DNA of 64,000 bases from a virus. The stretch spans positions 1 through 64,000 of the IMG/VR virus record IMGVR_UViG_3300027852_000040; one strand, given 5' to 3'. The notes beneath the pieces were generated by a model, which was given only the letters and a program-made list of their open reading frames with translations, made no database searches and was not told the DNA's origin. A program made the position numbers and the translations under genes. Position 1 is the first letter of the stretch; every line of letters begins with the position of its first letter. Shown here piece by piece: positions 44,203 through 51,819 of this stretch.

Positions 44203-44595
44203 ATGAGTAAAATTAGTTGGGAGGGTGTTATTAGCTTTTTAGTTAATGACACTTATCCCAAAACTATAAGTATTGAACATACTGATAGTAGTATGTTTCA
44301 ATTTATTGGATTATTAGATATTAGTGATTTATCCATAAAAGATGAAATTATACTACATGAATATATAAAAGTACTTACAACATCTAAATGGAAATATAGT
44401 CAAATTGAGACATATTCAATTAATTTAGGTGAAATAATTACAATTAAAACAGCATATGGTTGGAATGGATTACGTTTAACTGTAACTATGCCTAATAAAC
44501 CATTAGAAGATAAATTTGTACCATGTCACATTTGGACAGTTACAGATGAGATTAATGATAAAGGTGAAGATTATGCCAGACTATCCCCCGAATAA
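44203..44595 (+). CDS. Virion-like protein, paralogue of the preceding gene
   Basis: 130 residues. WEGVISFLVNDTYPKTISI matches VEGVAEFLAADTYPKTVIL of the neighbour, and ISDLSIKDEIILHEYIKVLT matches its DLTELVGTNEVTVKESAKLT. It lacks the N-terminal DTRAGNID segment. A duplication followed by divergence. The start has no clear ribosome site. Confidence 0.65.
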   Translation: MSKISWEGVISFLVNDTYPKTISIEHTDSSMFQFIGLLDISDLSIKDEIILHEYIKVLTTSKWKYSQIETYSINLGEIITIKTAYGWNGLRLTVTMPNKPLEDKFVPCHIWTVTDEINDKGEDYARLSPE

Positions 44596-44698
44596 TTCTA
44601 ATACAATTGTTAATGAAGATGATATTGTTAAAATAATTGGTCAATTTATTCATTCTAAATCACCATATGTGGCTGATAATGATGATAGTGAGGAATAA
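44573..44698 (+). CDS. Minigene, 41 residues
   Basis: MPDYPPNNSNTIVNEDDIVK then IIGQFIHSKSPYVADNDDSEE. AAAGGTGAAG lies directly upstream, inside the preceding gene's 3' end. It is 7 bases before the next gene. Possibly a small virion protein; unknown. Confidence 0.5.
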   Translation: MPDYPPNNSNTIVNEDDIVKIIGQFIHSKSPYVADNDDSEE

Positions 44699-44705
44699 AT
44701 AGTAC

Positions 44706-45017
44706 ATGTGGGATGCAAATTTACTATCAACTGATAAAGGAAAAGCTGATCCATTATTAGCAAGTAGAGTAGATGGTATGATACGTACAATGAATACTTT
44801 TAATGTTTTATTTCCAAATTATGATAGTAGTTATAATGTTAATTTAAATAACGTTAAAACTATTGAAACTGTTATCATATTTCCAATTAATGTAGATAAT
44901 GGTGATACTATTTCCTATACATTTTTAAATAATATTTTAACATTAAATCGTTCAAATCCAATTACTCAAGATATGAATGTTAGAATAGTTGTATATGGAT
45001 ATACTACTGCATATTAG
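44706..45017 (+). CDS. Small structural protein candidate
   Basis: 103 residues, beta-rich (YNVNLNNVKTIETVIIFPIN, ISYTFLNNILTLNRSNP), GAGGAATAA upstream. No family recognised; position in the virion-protein cluster before terminase suggests a structural role. Confidence 0.55.
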   Translation: MWDANLLSTDKGKADPLLASRVDGMIRTMNTFNVLFPNYDSSYNVNLNNVKTIETVIIFPINVDNGDTISYTFLNNILTLNRSNPITQDMNVRIVVYGYTTAY

Positions 45018-45121
45018 AGTATTAAAAAACAATGAAATACGGTTAAATAAGTGGAGAAATTGTTAGAGTTATAATTTAATATTGACAAATAATAGACAAT
45101 TAAAAAGAAGGTTATAAGAAA

Positions 45122-45493
45122 ATGTCAAAAGGTAAAGGTTCAAAAGGTAATAAGAATAGTAGTGGAAATATTAGTGATGATGAACGTAGAAGATTTATGA
45201 AAGATTTAGAAGATGTGGAGAAAGAACTCAAAAGATTATTCGATACATCAATAGACACAAAGGAAAAGTCAAATTTAGCAGAAATATTAAGACGAGTAAT
45301 TTCAGAAATAATTAAGGCACCTGAGCCAACAACATCTACTAAAAAGTTCATACTACAATTAAAGGATGATTATTTGGGTAACACAGATGAGCATAAAATT
45401 GAAATGACTGAAGTTAAATGTATAGTGGATAGAAGTGAAGATGATGTTAATAGTAATAAGCAAATAGTAAAAGATTCAACTTTAGATGAATAG
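45122..45493 (+). CDS. Putative small terminase subunit
   Basis: 123 residues. Basic Ser/Gly/Lys N-terminus, a coiled-coil helix (RRFMKDLEDVEKELKRLFD) and a second helix (LAEILRRVISEIIKA), then an acidic tail. Location 11 bases before the large terminase gene is the main evidence. A DNA-binding helix-turn-helix is not obvious. Confidence 0.5.
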   Translation: MSKGKGSKGNKNSSGNISDDERRRFMKDLEDVEKELKRLFDTSIDTKEKSNLAEILRRVISEIIKAPEPTTSTKKFILQLKDDYLGNTDEHKIEMTEVKCIVDRSEDDVNSNKQIVKDSTLDE

Positions 45494-45504
45494 GAAGATC
45501 ATAA

Positions 45505-46881
45505 ATGATAGAAGATAGTGGAAGTAATAAAGCTGATTATAACAAGTTATTTAAAAAATTCTTCAATTACGATTTACAGGGATGGCAAATTAGAGTTGCT
45601 AAGGAAAACTTCCCACTAAATCCCAATACTAGAATTCTTATTAAAAACGTTCGTGGTGGACGTAAGAGTACATTTTGTGATCTTACAGTACTCCTATATA
45701 TGCTAACTGAGGAGGAGAAGTTTACTATTATATCTTCTGTATCTGGTGCACAATCATTGGAACATATTTCTAACATTAAAAAGTTAATGAGAGATATGGG
45801 AATATTAGAGGATTATGTTGATCACTCTAAGCGGGAGAAAGTTGATCAATTTACACTAGTTAATGGTTGCAGATTACTTAGTATTCCACAATCACATCAA
45901 CAAGTAGGAAAACATCCAGATTTCTTATATATAGACGAATTATCAAGAATTGAAGATAAATTCTTCTTTGAAACATTACATCCAATGTGTAGAGGTAGGG
46001 AAAGTTCAACAATTGAAATTATATCATCATCTCCATATGGTTTAACTGGTGTATTTTCTGATATTTTTCATCATCAACGAGATATTTATAAAGTATATGA
46101 CTTTTACACGGAAGATTGTCCGTGGATATCTCAAGAAACAATAGCTAGAGAGAGACAATTATATGAAGGTAGAGAAGCTATATTCCAACAAGAAATTTTA
46201 GGAATGTTTGTTAACCCAGATACATTTGGAGTATTTCCACAGGAAAAATTAATGTCTAAAACTGGATTATTGGATGGTGATACATCTAATAAATTCATCA
46301 TGGGCGTTGATTTAGGTAAAAAACACTCAAGAAGTGCAGTGATTATATTAGATAGTAATGGTATAATTAGGCATGTGTCGAGTTTTAGGTGGCCATGGGA
46401 TAAGCAAATGGAAGAGTTATATGAAATTTTTAATAAGTGGAAACCTGAAACTATGATAATAGATTCTACTGGATTGGGAGATGTGTTTGTAGACATGATT
46501 CCATCGCCTTTACGGGAATTTACTACACCGATGATTCTAACATCTAAATCAAAATCTGATATGGTGCACAATTTACGTACATTATTACAATTTGATGTTG
46601 TAAGATTTCCAACAGAAGTTGCAAATATTGATGTTGTAATAAAAGAGTTGCGAAATTATGTATATACATCCATGGGTCAATATTCAAATTCAACTGGAGC
46701 TGTGGCGGGTTATGATGATTTGGTATGTGCTTTGTATCTTGCTGCGCATGGAAAAATTAACATTATGGATGAGAAGAGTTGTGCTATAGATGAATTTGGT
46801 CAAATTGATTTAGATATAGAAGAATCAAAAGTTGAAAATGTGGTTGGCATAATGAATGCTTATAGAAGTGATTCGGCATAA
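45505..46881 (+). CDS. Terminase large subunit
   Basis: 458 residues. ATPase: Walker A variant VRGGRKST (49-56), Walker B FLYIDE (140-145), and the coupling motif region SSSPYG (174-179). RNase H-like nuclease: GVDLGKKH (D269), MIIDSTGLGD (D320) and a late GYDDLVCAL. It packages DNA into proheads by ATP hydrolysis and cuts the concatemer. Unusually it lies downstream of the tail genes, about 27 kb from the portal gene. Confidence 0.92.
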   Translation: MIEDSGSNKADYNKLFKKFFNYDLQGWQIRVAKENFPLNPNTRILIKNVRGGRKSTFCDLTVLLYMLTEEEKFTIISSVSGAQSLEHISNIKKLMRDMGILEDYVDHSKREKVDQFTLVNGCRLLSIPQSHQQVGKHPDFLYIDELSRIEDKFFFETLHPMCRGRESSTIEIISSSPYGLTGVFSDIFHHQRDIYKVYDFYTEDCPWISQETIARERQLYEGREAIFQQEILGMFVNPDTFGVFPQEKLMSKTGLLDGDTSNKFIMGVDLGKKHSRSAVIILDSNGIIRHVSSFRWPWDKQMEELYEIFNKWKPETMIIDSTGLGDVFVDMIPSPLREFTTPMILTSKSKSDMVHNLRTLLQFDVVRFPTEVANIDVVIKELRNYVYTSMGQYSNSTGAVAGYDDLVCALYLAAHGKINIMDEKSCAIDEFGQIDLDIEESKVENVVGIMNAYRSDSA

Positions 46882-46889
46882 CCACCCCA

Positions 46890-47750
46890 TCATCTCTTCC
46901 TTCTCAATATAATCTTAGACATTAAACACGTATTATTCTGTTGACAATATCTACTACCAAATTCATAATCAGATTGGAATTTCATATTAACCACATCATA
47001 TGGACACTGTACTATCTTACCACTGGGAAATATATTAGCAAAATTACATTTAATATTTGGTAGTGATTTAGAACTCTCAAATACTCCACGCTTTGATATA
47101 TGTATATCCATATTTCCATTATACTCAGTTAGAAAATTATGTACTAACTTTTTATATTCAAGTACTGGCATTGTTAACTTAGTATCATTAAAAAATTCTT
47201 TATCTGGGTTATCCAATTCTCTAATACTTGATATAAAGAATACTTTGGAATCTAATACATCTTCAGAATATTTAGCAGTTTCTAAGAGTTCGTTTAATGT
47301 AGTTTCCGCTGAAACCATATAATTAACATCAAATTTCATACCTTTTGTGATATTTGTTGCAACTTTTATCTTTCCATTCATACAATACACTGATAATCTC
47401 AGTTTAGCACCATAAAAGTCTTCACTACTATATCTATTTATAAAGTAACCATTTGTATAAATAGTAGTCTTTATACCTAACTCTTTATTCAATTTACAAA
47501 ACTTAGAAATATCTTTATGCAACAATGGTTCCCCACCAAGTATGTTTATTTGTTTTCCACCTTTATAATGAAAAGTATCTAGTATTTGTCTATACGTATC
47601 CATACTTATATCTTTCACATCACCATCTTTCATTACTTTTCTAGCGAAACAACCTTCACATTTTAAGTTGCATCGATTTGTTACAAATACCTGTAACGTT
47701 GGTCGACTTTCTAACGGCATTTCTTTATATTTATTCCAGGGGAATTTCAT
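46890..47750 (-). CDS. Radical-SAM protein with C-terminal cysteine cluster
   Basis: 286 residues. CNLKCEGC (C27, C31, C34) is the CX3CX2C cluster motif, and NILGGEPLLH the SAM-binding GGEP. The C-terminal part has KCNFANIFPSGKIVQCPYD plus two more cysteines, recalling a SPASM/twitch auxiliary cluster. It could modify a peptide or a base. No gene resembling NrdG is otherwise present, but the size and extra cysteines make this an unlikely NrdG. AAGGAG upstream. Confidence 0.75.
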   Translation of the reverse strand: MKFPWNKYKEMPLESRPTLQVFVTNRCNLKCEGCFARKVMKDGDVKDISMDTYRQILDTFHYKGGKQINILGGEPLLHKDISKFCKLNKELGIKTTIYTNGYFINRYSSEDFYGAKLRLSVYCMNGKIKVATNITKGMKFDVNYMVSAETTLNELLETAKYSEDVLDSKVFFISSIRELDNPDKEFFNDTKLTMPVLEYKKLVHNFLTEYNGNMDIHISKRGVFESSKSLPNIKCNFANIFPSGKIVQCPYDVVNMKFQSDYEFGSRYCQQNNTCLMSKIILRRKR

Positions 47751-47800
47751 TTTTTAACATCTCCTTATTTTACTTAATACTTCTCTTATATCTTATATAT

Positions 47801-49465
47801 TCATTTATCATCATTCCATCCTCCATCCCTTGATAATCTCTTCCTCAACGCTTCTCTTATATTTTTCATTATACTCTTTGATACACCTAATCTACTTTGG
47901 ACTATATCATATTGATCTTTAAATGATATTTCATCTAAAGGTTTAAGTTCTAAATTTAATGTATTATATTCAATTTCTTCTAAATCTTCATTTATAATCG
48001 CATCAACTTCTACTTTAAATTCTTCAAATTTTTCTCTAATTTTATTAAACTTAGCATCAACATTAATATCAATATTCGCCTTTATAATATCATAAATATC
48101 ATAATGTTCCATATGTGGCCTTAAGTTATATTGATGCTTGATGTGACTACATATACCATCAAATGTTAAATTATCTATCCATTTATCATATGTATCCTGT
48201 ATTTCTCTCTCCCATATCTTATTAGTAATTTCTACTAACTTATTCTCAATTTCTTCCTTAATACTTTTATTAAACTCAGATATAAAATTAAGATCAATAT
48301 TATGATTCAATTGATAAGAAATTTTAGCCAGTAACTTTGATTTAGATGAAATCGCAACATCTTCTATTAGTTGCTTTTTATCATCTGGCATTGGTTTTAG
48401 TGGTATTTCCATCAGTCTCATATATTCTACTAAATATGCTCCCAATCCAATTGGTTGGAGATTTCCACTATCATCCTTTAAAGTTTTACTAATAAAAAAT
48501 GAACTCAATGATTCTAACTCATATGTCTTATTTCTCATCCATGTATCATAATCCATATCATCTAATAATCCATATCTTTTCATAAATTCTATTCTCTTTA
48601 ATGCAATTGGATTATTTAGAGGTCGTTTTGAATTCTCATCATTCGGTAATCCTAATAATTCTCCAACACTTGGATATAAACCTGCTACATATAAATTTGG
48701 ATATTTATTATTTAAGTGTGGTGCTTCCTTTGATCCATACATAATTACTCTACTCATATCTATTCCATACGCATCTCCATCAGTAAATGAGATGATGTTT
48801 TTTCTAGTTTCACCATTACCAAATCTATTAATTAATTTAGACACTGCTCGAGTAACATTTCCACCGGTAGTTTCTATAATTGAATTTGTAAGTGAACTAA
48901 ATCCAATAGATGTTAGCCTTGTAGCTGCAGCAATCTTCTCAATATGTATAACATTTAAAGCATTTTTTGTTTGTTCATCAGTTAATACACTATCCGCAAT
49001 ATTTTCAGTCATACCAATTTTTTTCTCAATATTTCCAAAATCTTTATCAAACTTATAAAAGATAAAACCTTTTGGAAAATTTCCCACAGTAAAAATCGAC
49101 CTATTAATATCACATAACACTTCTGTTGTATTAATACCATGTAATACTGCATCATATATACCTTTAGTTCCGGTAAATGGCCGAACTAATTCTGGTTGCG
49201 TTCTAATAGTATAGTAGAATTCTCTCAACTCTAACTTCGACTTAAGTGATAATTCAATTATTGACTTTACCTGATTCATACCTATACCAGATAGATTGTA
49301 AATTTTATCTTGTTCTTTTAAATGAAATCCATTCTTATCATCAAAAAGTTCTACTTTGTTACCTCTATCATTTTTCACTTGTTGTGTTTTAAAGGTAGAA
49401 TTTTTATTAAAACATTCTAATAAATCTTTCCTCTTATCAGAATTTTTACATTTATATTTACTCAT
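47801..49465 (-). CDS. Topoisomerase VI A-subunit/Spo11-like protein (Mini-A-like)
   Basis: 554 residues from ATG 49465, which has AAAGGAG upstream. Catalytic-tyrosine motif LREFYYTIR (Y84/Y85), then the Toprim domain: VIHIEKIAA (E176), TGGNVTRAVSKLINRF, and SFTDGDAYGIDMSR (D229, D231). These match Top6A/Spo11. About 200 extra C-terminal residues are charged and helical. No GHKL ATPase (B subunit) gene is in the window. It may make double-strand breaks or relax DNA during viral replication. Confidence 0.8.
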   Translation of the reverse strand: MSKYKCKNSDKRKDLLECFNKNSTFKTQQVKNDRGNKVELFDDKNGFHLKEQDKIYNLSGIGMNQVKSIIELSLKSKLELREFYYTIRTQPELVRPFTGTKGIYDAVLHGINTTEVLCDINRSIFTVGNFPKGFIFYKFDKDFGNIEKKIGMTENIADSVLTDEQTKNALNVIHIEKIAAATRLTSIGFSSLTNSIIETTGGNVTRAVSKLINRFGNGETRKNIISFTDGDAYGIDMSRVIMYGSKEAPHLNNKYPNLYVAGLYPSVGELLGLPNDENSKRPLNNPIALKRIEFMKRYGLLDDMDYDTWMRNKTYELESLSSFFISKTLKDDSGNLQPIGLGAYLVEYMRLMEIPLKPMPDDKKQLIEDVAISSKSKLLAKISYQLNHNIDLNFISEFNKSIKEEIENKLVEITNKIWEREIQDTYDKWIDNLTFDGICSHIKHQYNLRPHMEHYDIYDIIKANIDINVDAKFNKIREKFEEFKVEVDAIINEDLEEIEYNTLNLELKPLDEISFKDQYDIVQSRLGVSKSIMKNIREALRKRLSRDGGWNDDK

Positions 49466-49499
49466 TCGTACAAATGCTCCTTTTAACTTTTTATTATAA

Positions 49500-49545
49500 A
49501 TAATATATATACATTTAATCATACTTCAATCTTTTGTGTACTTTA
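49500..49545 (-). promoter_or_regulatory. Recurrent minus-strand promoter motif, copy 4
   Basis: Minus-strand reading ACACAAAAGATTGAAGTATG then ATTAAATGTATATATATTAT. It heads the Top6A-like and radical-SAM genes. Confidence 0.7.
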
Positions 49546-49653
49546 TTACCACTAATTTCCAATCATATCATTAACATCTACTATAACCCAGATAATTTAA
49601 CATATTAACAACTTTTATTCTTTGCAATATTAATATACAATTCATCTATCGTT

Positions 49654-49768
49654 CTTGGATTTCTGATAATCACATGTTAATGAATTAATTTTAGAAAAAC
49701 AATATATAGAGAAGTGATTTAAAATCAATATATAAAGAAGTGATTTTAATAAATCAACATGTAATGAC
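49654..49768 (+). repeat. Dispersed 114-bp repeat, copy B
   Basis: Same orientation and internal structure as 17208-17321, with CTTGGATTTCTG at its start, ATCACATGTTAATGAATT, two AATATATARAGAAGTGATTT units, and CATGTAATGACT at its end. It lies in a 330-base gene-free gap (49466-49800) next to the tRNA gene. Confidence 0.85.
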
Positions 49769-49800
49769 TTAATTTAAAATATCAAAAATAAACTCATATA

Positions 49801-49871
49801 TGCGTCGACTAGGATTTGAACCCAAACTTCAGGCTTGGAGTGCCCACGTCATACCATTAGACCATCGACGC
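49801..49871 (-). tRNA. tRNA-Gly (anticodon UCC)
   Basis: On the minus strand a full cloverleaf forms. The acceptor arm is GCGTCGA/TCGACGC, the D stem GTC/GAC with GG in the loop, and the anticodon stem TGGGC/GCCTG around loop ACTCCAA. The T arm is TTGGG/CCTAG with loop TTCAAAT. The discriminator base is A and CCA is not encoded. Position 33 is C rather than the near-universal U. It would read GGA/GGG-type glycine codons, frequent in this genome. Confidence 0.92.
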
Positions 49872-49877
49872 CACTGA

Positions 49878-50366
49878 TTATACTAAAAATAATTCCCTAA
49901 AATCCCACATCCCATCTCTCATTCTAGGAATTTTAGTAATCTCCAATGTTTCACACATTCCATCTAATTCAATCCACTTAATAGACTTTCGACAATCAAC
50001 TTCAGTCCATTTAATTATTTGTTGCGCCGAAATAGAATACATCCTAAAATCTCTCGGCCTAGATCTATTGTTTATCAAAAATCGTCCAATTCCACCTAAT
50101 TGATCAACCATGAGAACATTATATATCTGATGTTCTGCTATGTAGTCAAAATTATAAGAAGTTTTATTTCTACTACTCTTTGCTTCTAATCCATATACTA
50201 TTCCTTCATGTAATGCAATAAAGTCAAAAGGTACAACAGGTCGATATTTATGTGATTGATAAGAGGTAGCATCTGGTATTTTGAGAAACCATAGATGATT
50301 AATTTTCTCATTATAATATCTAAGTGATTTTGATATTTCATATTCAAAATCTTTTCCACTATTCAT
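49878..50366 (-). CDS. RecU/Hjc-like Holliday-junction resolvase
   Basis: 162 residues. E8 in GKDFEYEI, D48 in PFDFIAL, and E61/K63 in YGLEAKSS give the E...D...ExK pattern of RecU-like PD-(D/E)XK resolvases; KIPDA upstream also fits. It would resolve branched DNA before packaging. Its ATG overlaps the stop of the ADP-ribosyltransferase gene upstream, and it ends 7 bases before the tRNA. Confidence 0.8.
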   Translation of the reverse strand: MNSGKDFEYEISKSLRYYNEKINHLWFLKIPDATSYQSHKYRPVVPFDFIALHEGIVYGLEAKSSRNKTSYNFDYIAEHQIYNVLMVDQLGGIGRFLINNRSRPRDFRMYSISAQQIIKWTEVDCRKSIKWIELDGMCETLEITKIPRMRDGMWDFRELFLV

Positions 50367-51490
50367 ATCACAGTCACTTCTCTATCCTTATTACCCATTA
50401 ACAAAATTTCTCGCTCAATACCATCATAAGCATGACTCATAAAGGTTGACCATATATCATCTTTATATACTTTCGTACTTAAAATTACACCGTCACCAAA
50501 ACTATTAGCAATATCTTTTTCCAATGTCCATGATGAAAGTGGATTTGATTTAACTATTATCTTACTATCATCATCATCTAAACTTTGAGTTTCATCAATA
50601 TTAGTACCTCTATATAGTGTAATAATATCAGTATCAGGAAACATTTGATCTAAACATTTACGAGTAAAATTCTTTTGTATTTTAACGTATTCATCAACAT
50701 CTTTTTTATTATATGTTTTATATAAATCATTAGCTTCTTTATCATAATCATCAATAGCATCATGATGTCTAATTTCTCCACCAAATTGTCTTTTTATAGA
50801 ATCTTTTAATAATAAAGCTAATTTAGAAGAAGAACTATGTATCCACGAATTCCTAGAAGTTATATGAAAATTACTAATTTCAGTATTATCAATGTTATTA
50901 TAAAATTCATCAATACATTTCATCATATATTCAGATGATTTACCTTCTTTCATAATATTATTTAATTCATCTTTCATATAATCTGATAATACAATTTCTT
51001 TATTATCTTCATATGAATTAATTGTAGATTCAATCTTATCTATGAGTTCTATACGTTTTGATGCTGTGTTTACAACTTTTTCACTTTTATCATTTAACAT
51101 TTTATGTAAACCTTTTAGATTAATTTCCTGTGCTACCTCATTTCTAATAAATTCACTTTTATCATTTATCATTTTAAAGAGTCCGGATTGATTAATTTTA
51201 TACACAACATGTTGTCTAATAGTAGTATTATTCACATTTACCATTTCATGTAAATCATGTTGACTTATTGAACCATCATCAATTAATTTCACCAATTTAG
51301 ATTCGTCAACTTTTTTCCAATTTCCTACTCCACTTTCATCCTTTACTTCTCCTTCTCCCTGCCTAACATATCTAACAGCATAAAATGATCCACCTTTACC
51401 ATGTATAAGTACCTTTTTAGGTACTAATTGTGATGATGCTGATGGTTTACCTTTATTTTGCTTTTCTATATCCATCTTTACTTTCACCAT
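50363..51490 (-). CDS. Repeat-ADP-ribosyltransferase fusion 4 (3 repeats)
   Basis: 375 residues. N-terminus SSQLVPKKVLIHGKGGSFYA, then three 24-residue repeats (INQSGLFKMINDKSEFIRNEVA type), then the transferase domain with LYRGTN, SNPLSSWTLEKDIANSF and IEREILLMG (ExE). Same architecture as the plus-strand cluster at 6647-10859, but in the opposite orientation 40 kb away. AGGTGATTATAT precedes the ATG. Confidence 0.82.
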   Translation of the reverse strand: MVKVKMDIEKQNKGKPSASSQLVPKKVLIHGKGGSFYAVRYVRQGEGEVKDESGVGNWKKVDESKLVKLIDDGSISQHDLHEMVNVNNTTIRQHVVYKINQSGLFKMINDKSEFIRNEVAQEINLKGLHKMLNDKSEKVVNTASKRIELIDKIESTINSYEDNKEIVLSDYMKDELNNIMKEGKSSEYMMKCIDEFYNNIDNTEISNFHITSRNSWIHSSSSKLALLLKDSIKRQFGGEIRHHDAIDDYDKEANDLYKTYNKKDVDEYVKIQKNFTRKCLDQMFPDTDIITLYRGTNIDETQSLDDDDSKIIVKSNPLSSWTLEKDIANSFGDGVILSTKVYKDDIWSTFMSHAYDGIEREILLMGNKDREVTVI

Positions 51491-51507
51491 ATATAATCAC
51501 CTAAAAC

Positions 51508-51819
51508 TCAATCATACTCATCTAATAACACTATATGACCATCACCTTCAGTATAAATGAATGACTTTAAAGAATTTACTCCCCCACTCTGAGGAACAGA
51601 TTTGCCCAGTGTCACTCTGAGAAATCCTCCAACGTATGGCGCGTTGTTAATATTTGTTCCTCTATAAGTTATTTCAATAACTTTACCGGAATGTTTGATT
51701 AGATTACTTAAGTGTATATTATTGTATAAACTTGATTGATGTGAATTTGTACAATTTCTATTTAATAGTCCAATCTTTGTACCTATTTGTATATCATTTG
51801 TGTATTGTATTAGTTTCAT
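51508..51819 (-). CDS. Unknown protein between two ADP-ribosyltransferase genes
   Basis: 103 residues, beta-rich (KVIEITYRGTNINNAPYVGGF, FIYTEGDGHIVLLDEYD). Starts by ATGA overlap with the upstream transferase gene. It lacks repeats and the transferase triad. It may be an accessory or immunity partner of the transferases; that is inference from position only. Confidence 0.6.
   Translation of the reverse strand: MKLIQYTNDIQIGTKIGLLNRNCTNSHQSSLYNNIHLSNLIKHSGKVIEITYRGTNINNAPYVGGFLRVTLGKSVPQSGGVNSLKSFIYTEGDGHIVLLDEYD

Noticed and set aside
46131-46571. Minus-strand frame opposite the terminase gene
   Set aside because: Shadow of the terminase nuclease domain, no start signal.
46890-47750. Radical-SAM gene as NrdG
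   Set aside because: Too long, carries extra C-terminal cysteines, and is far from nrdD.
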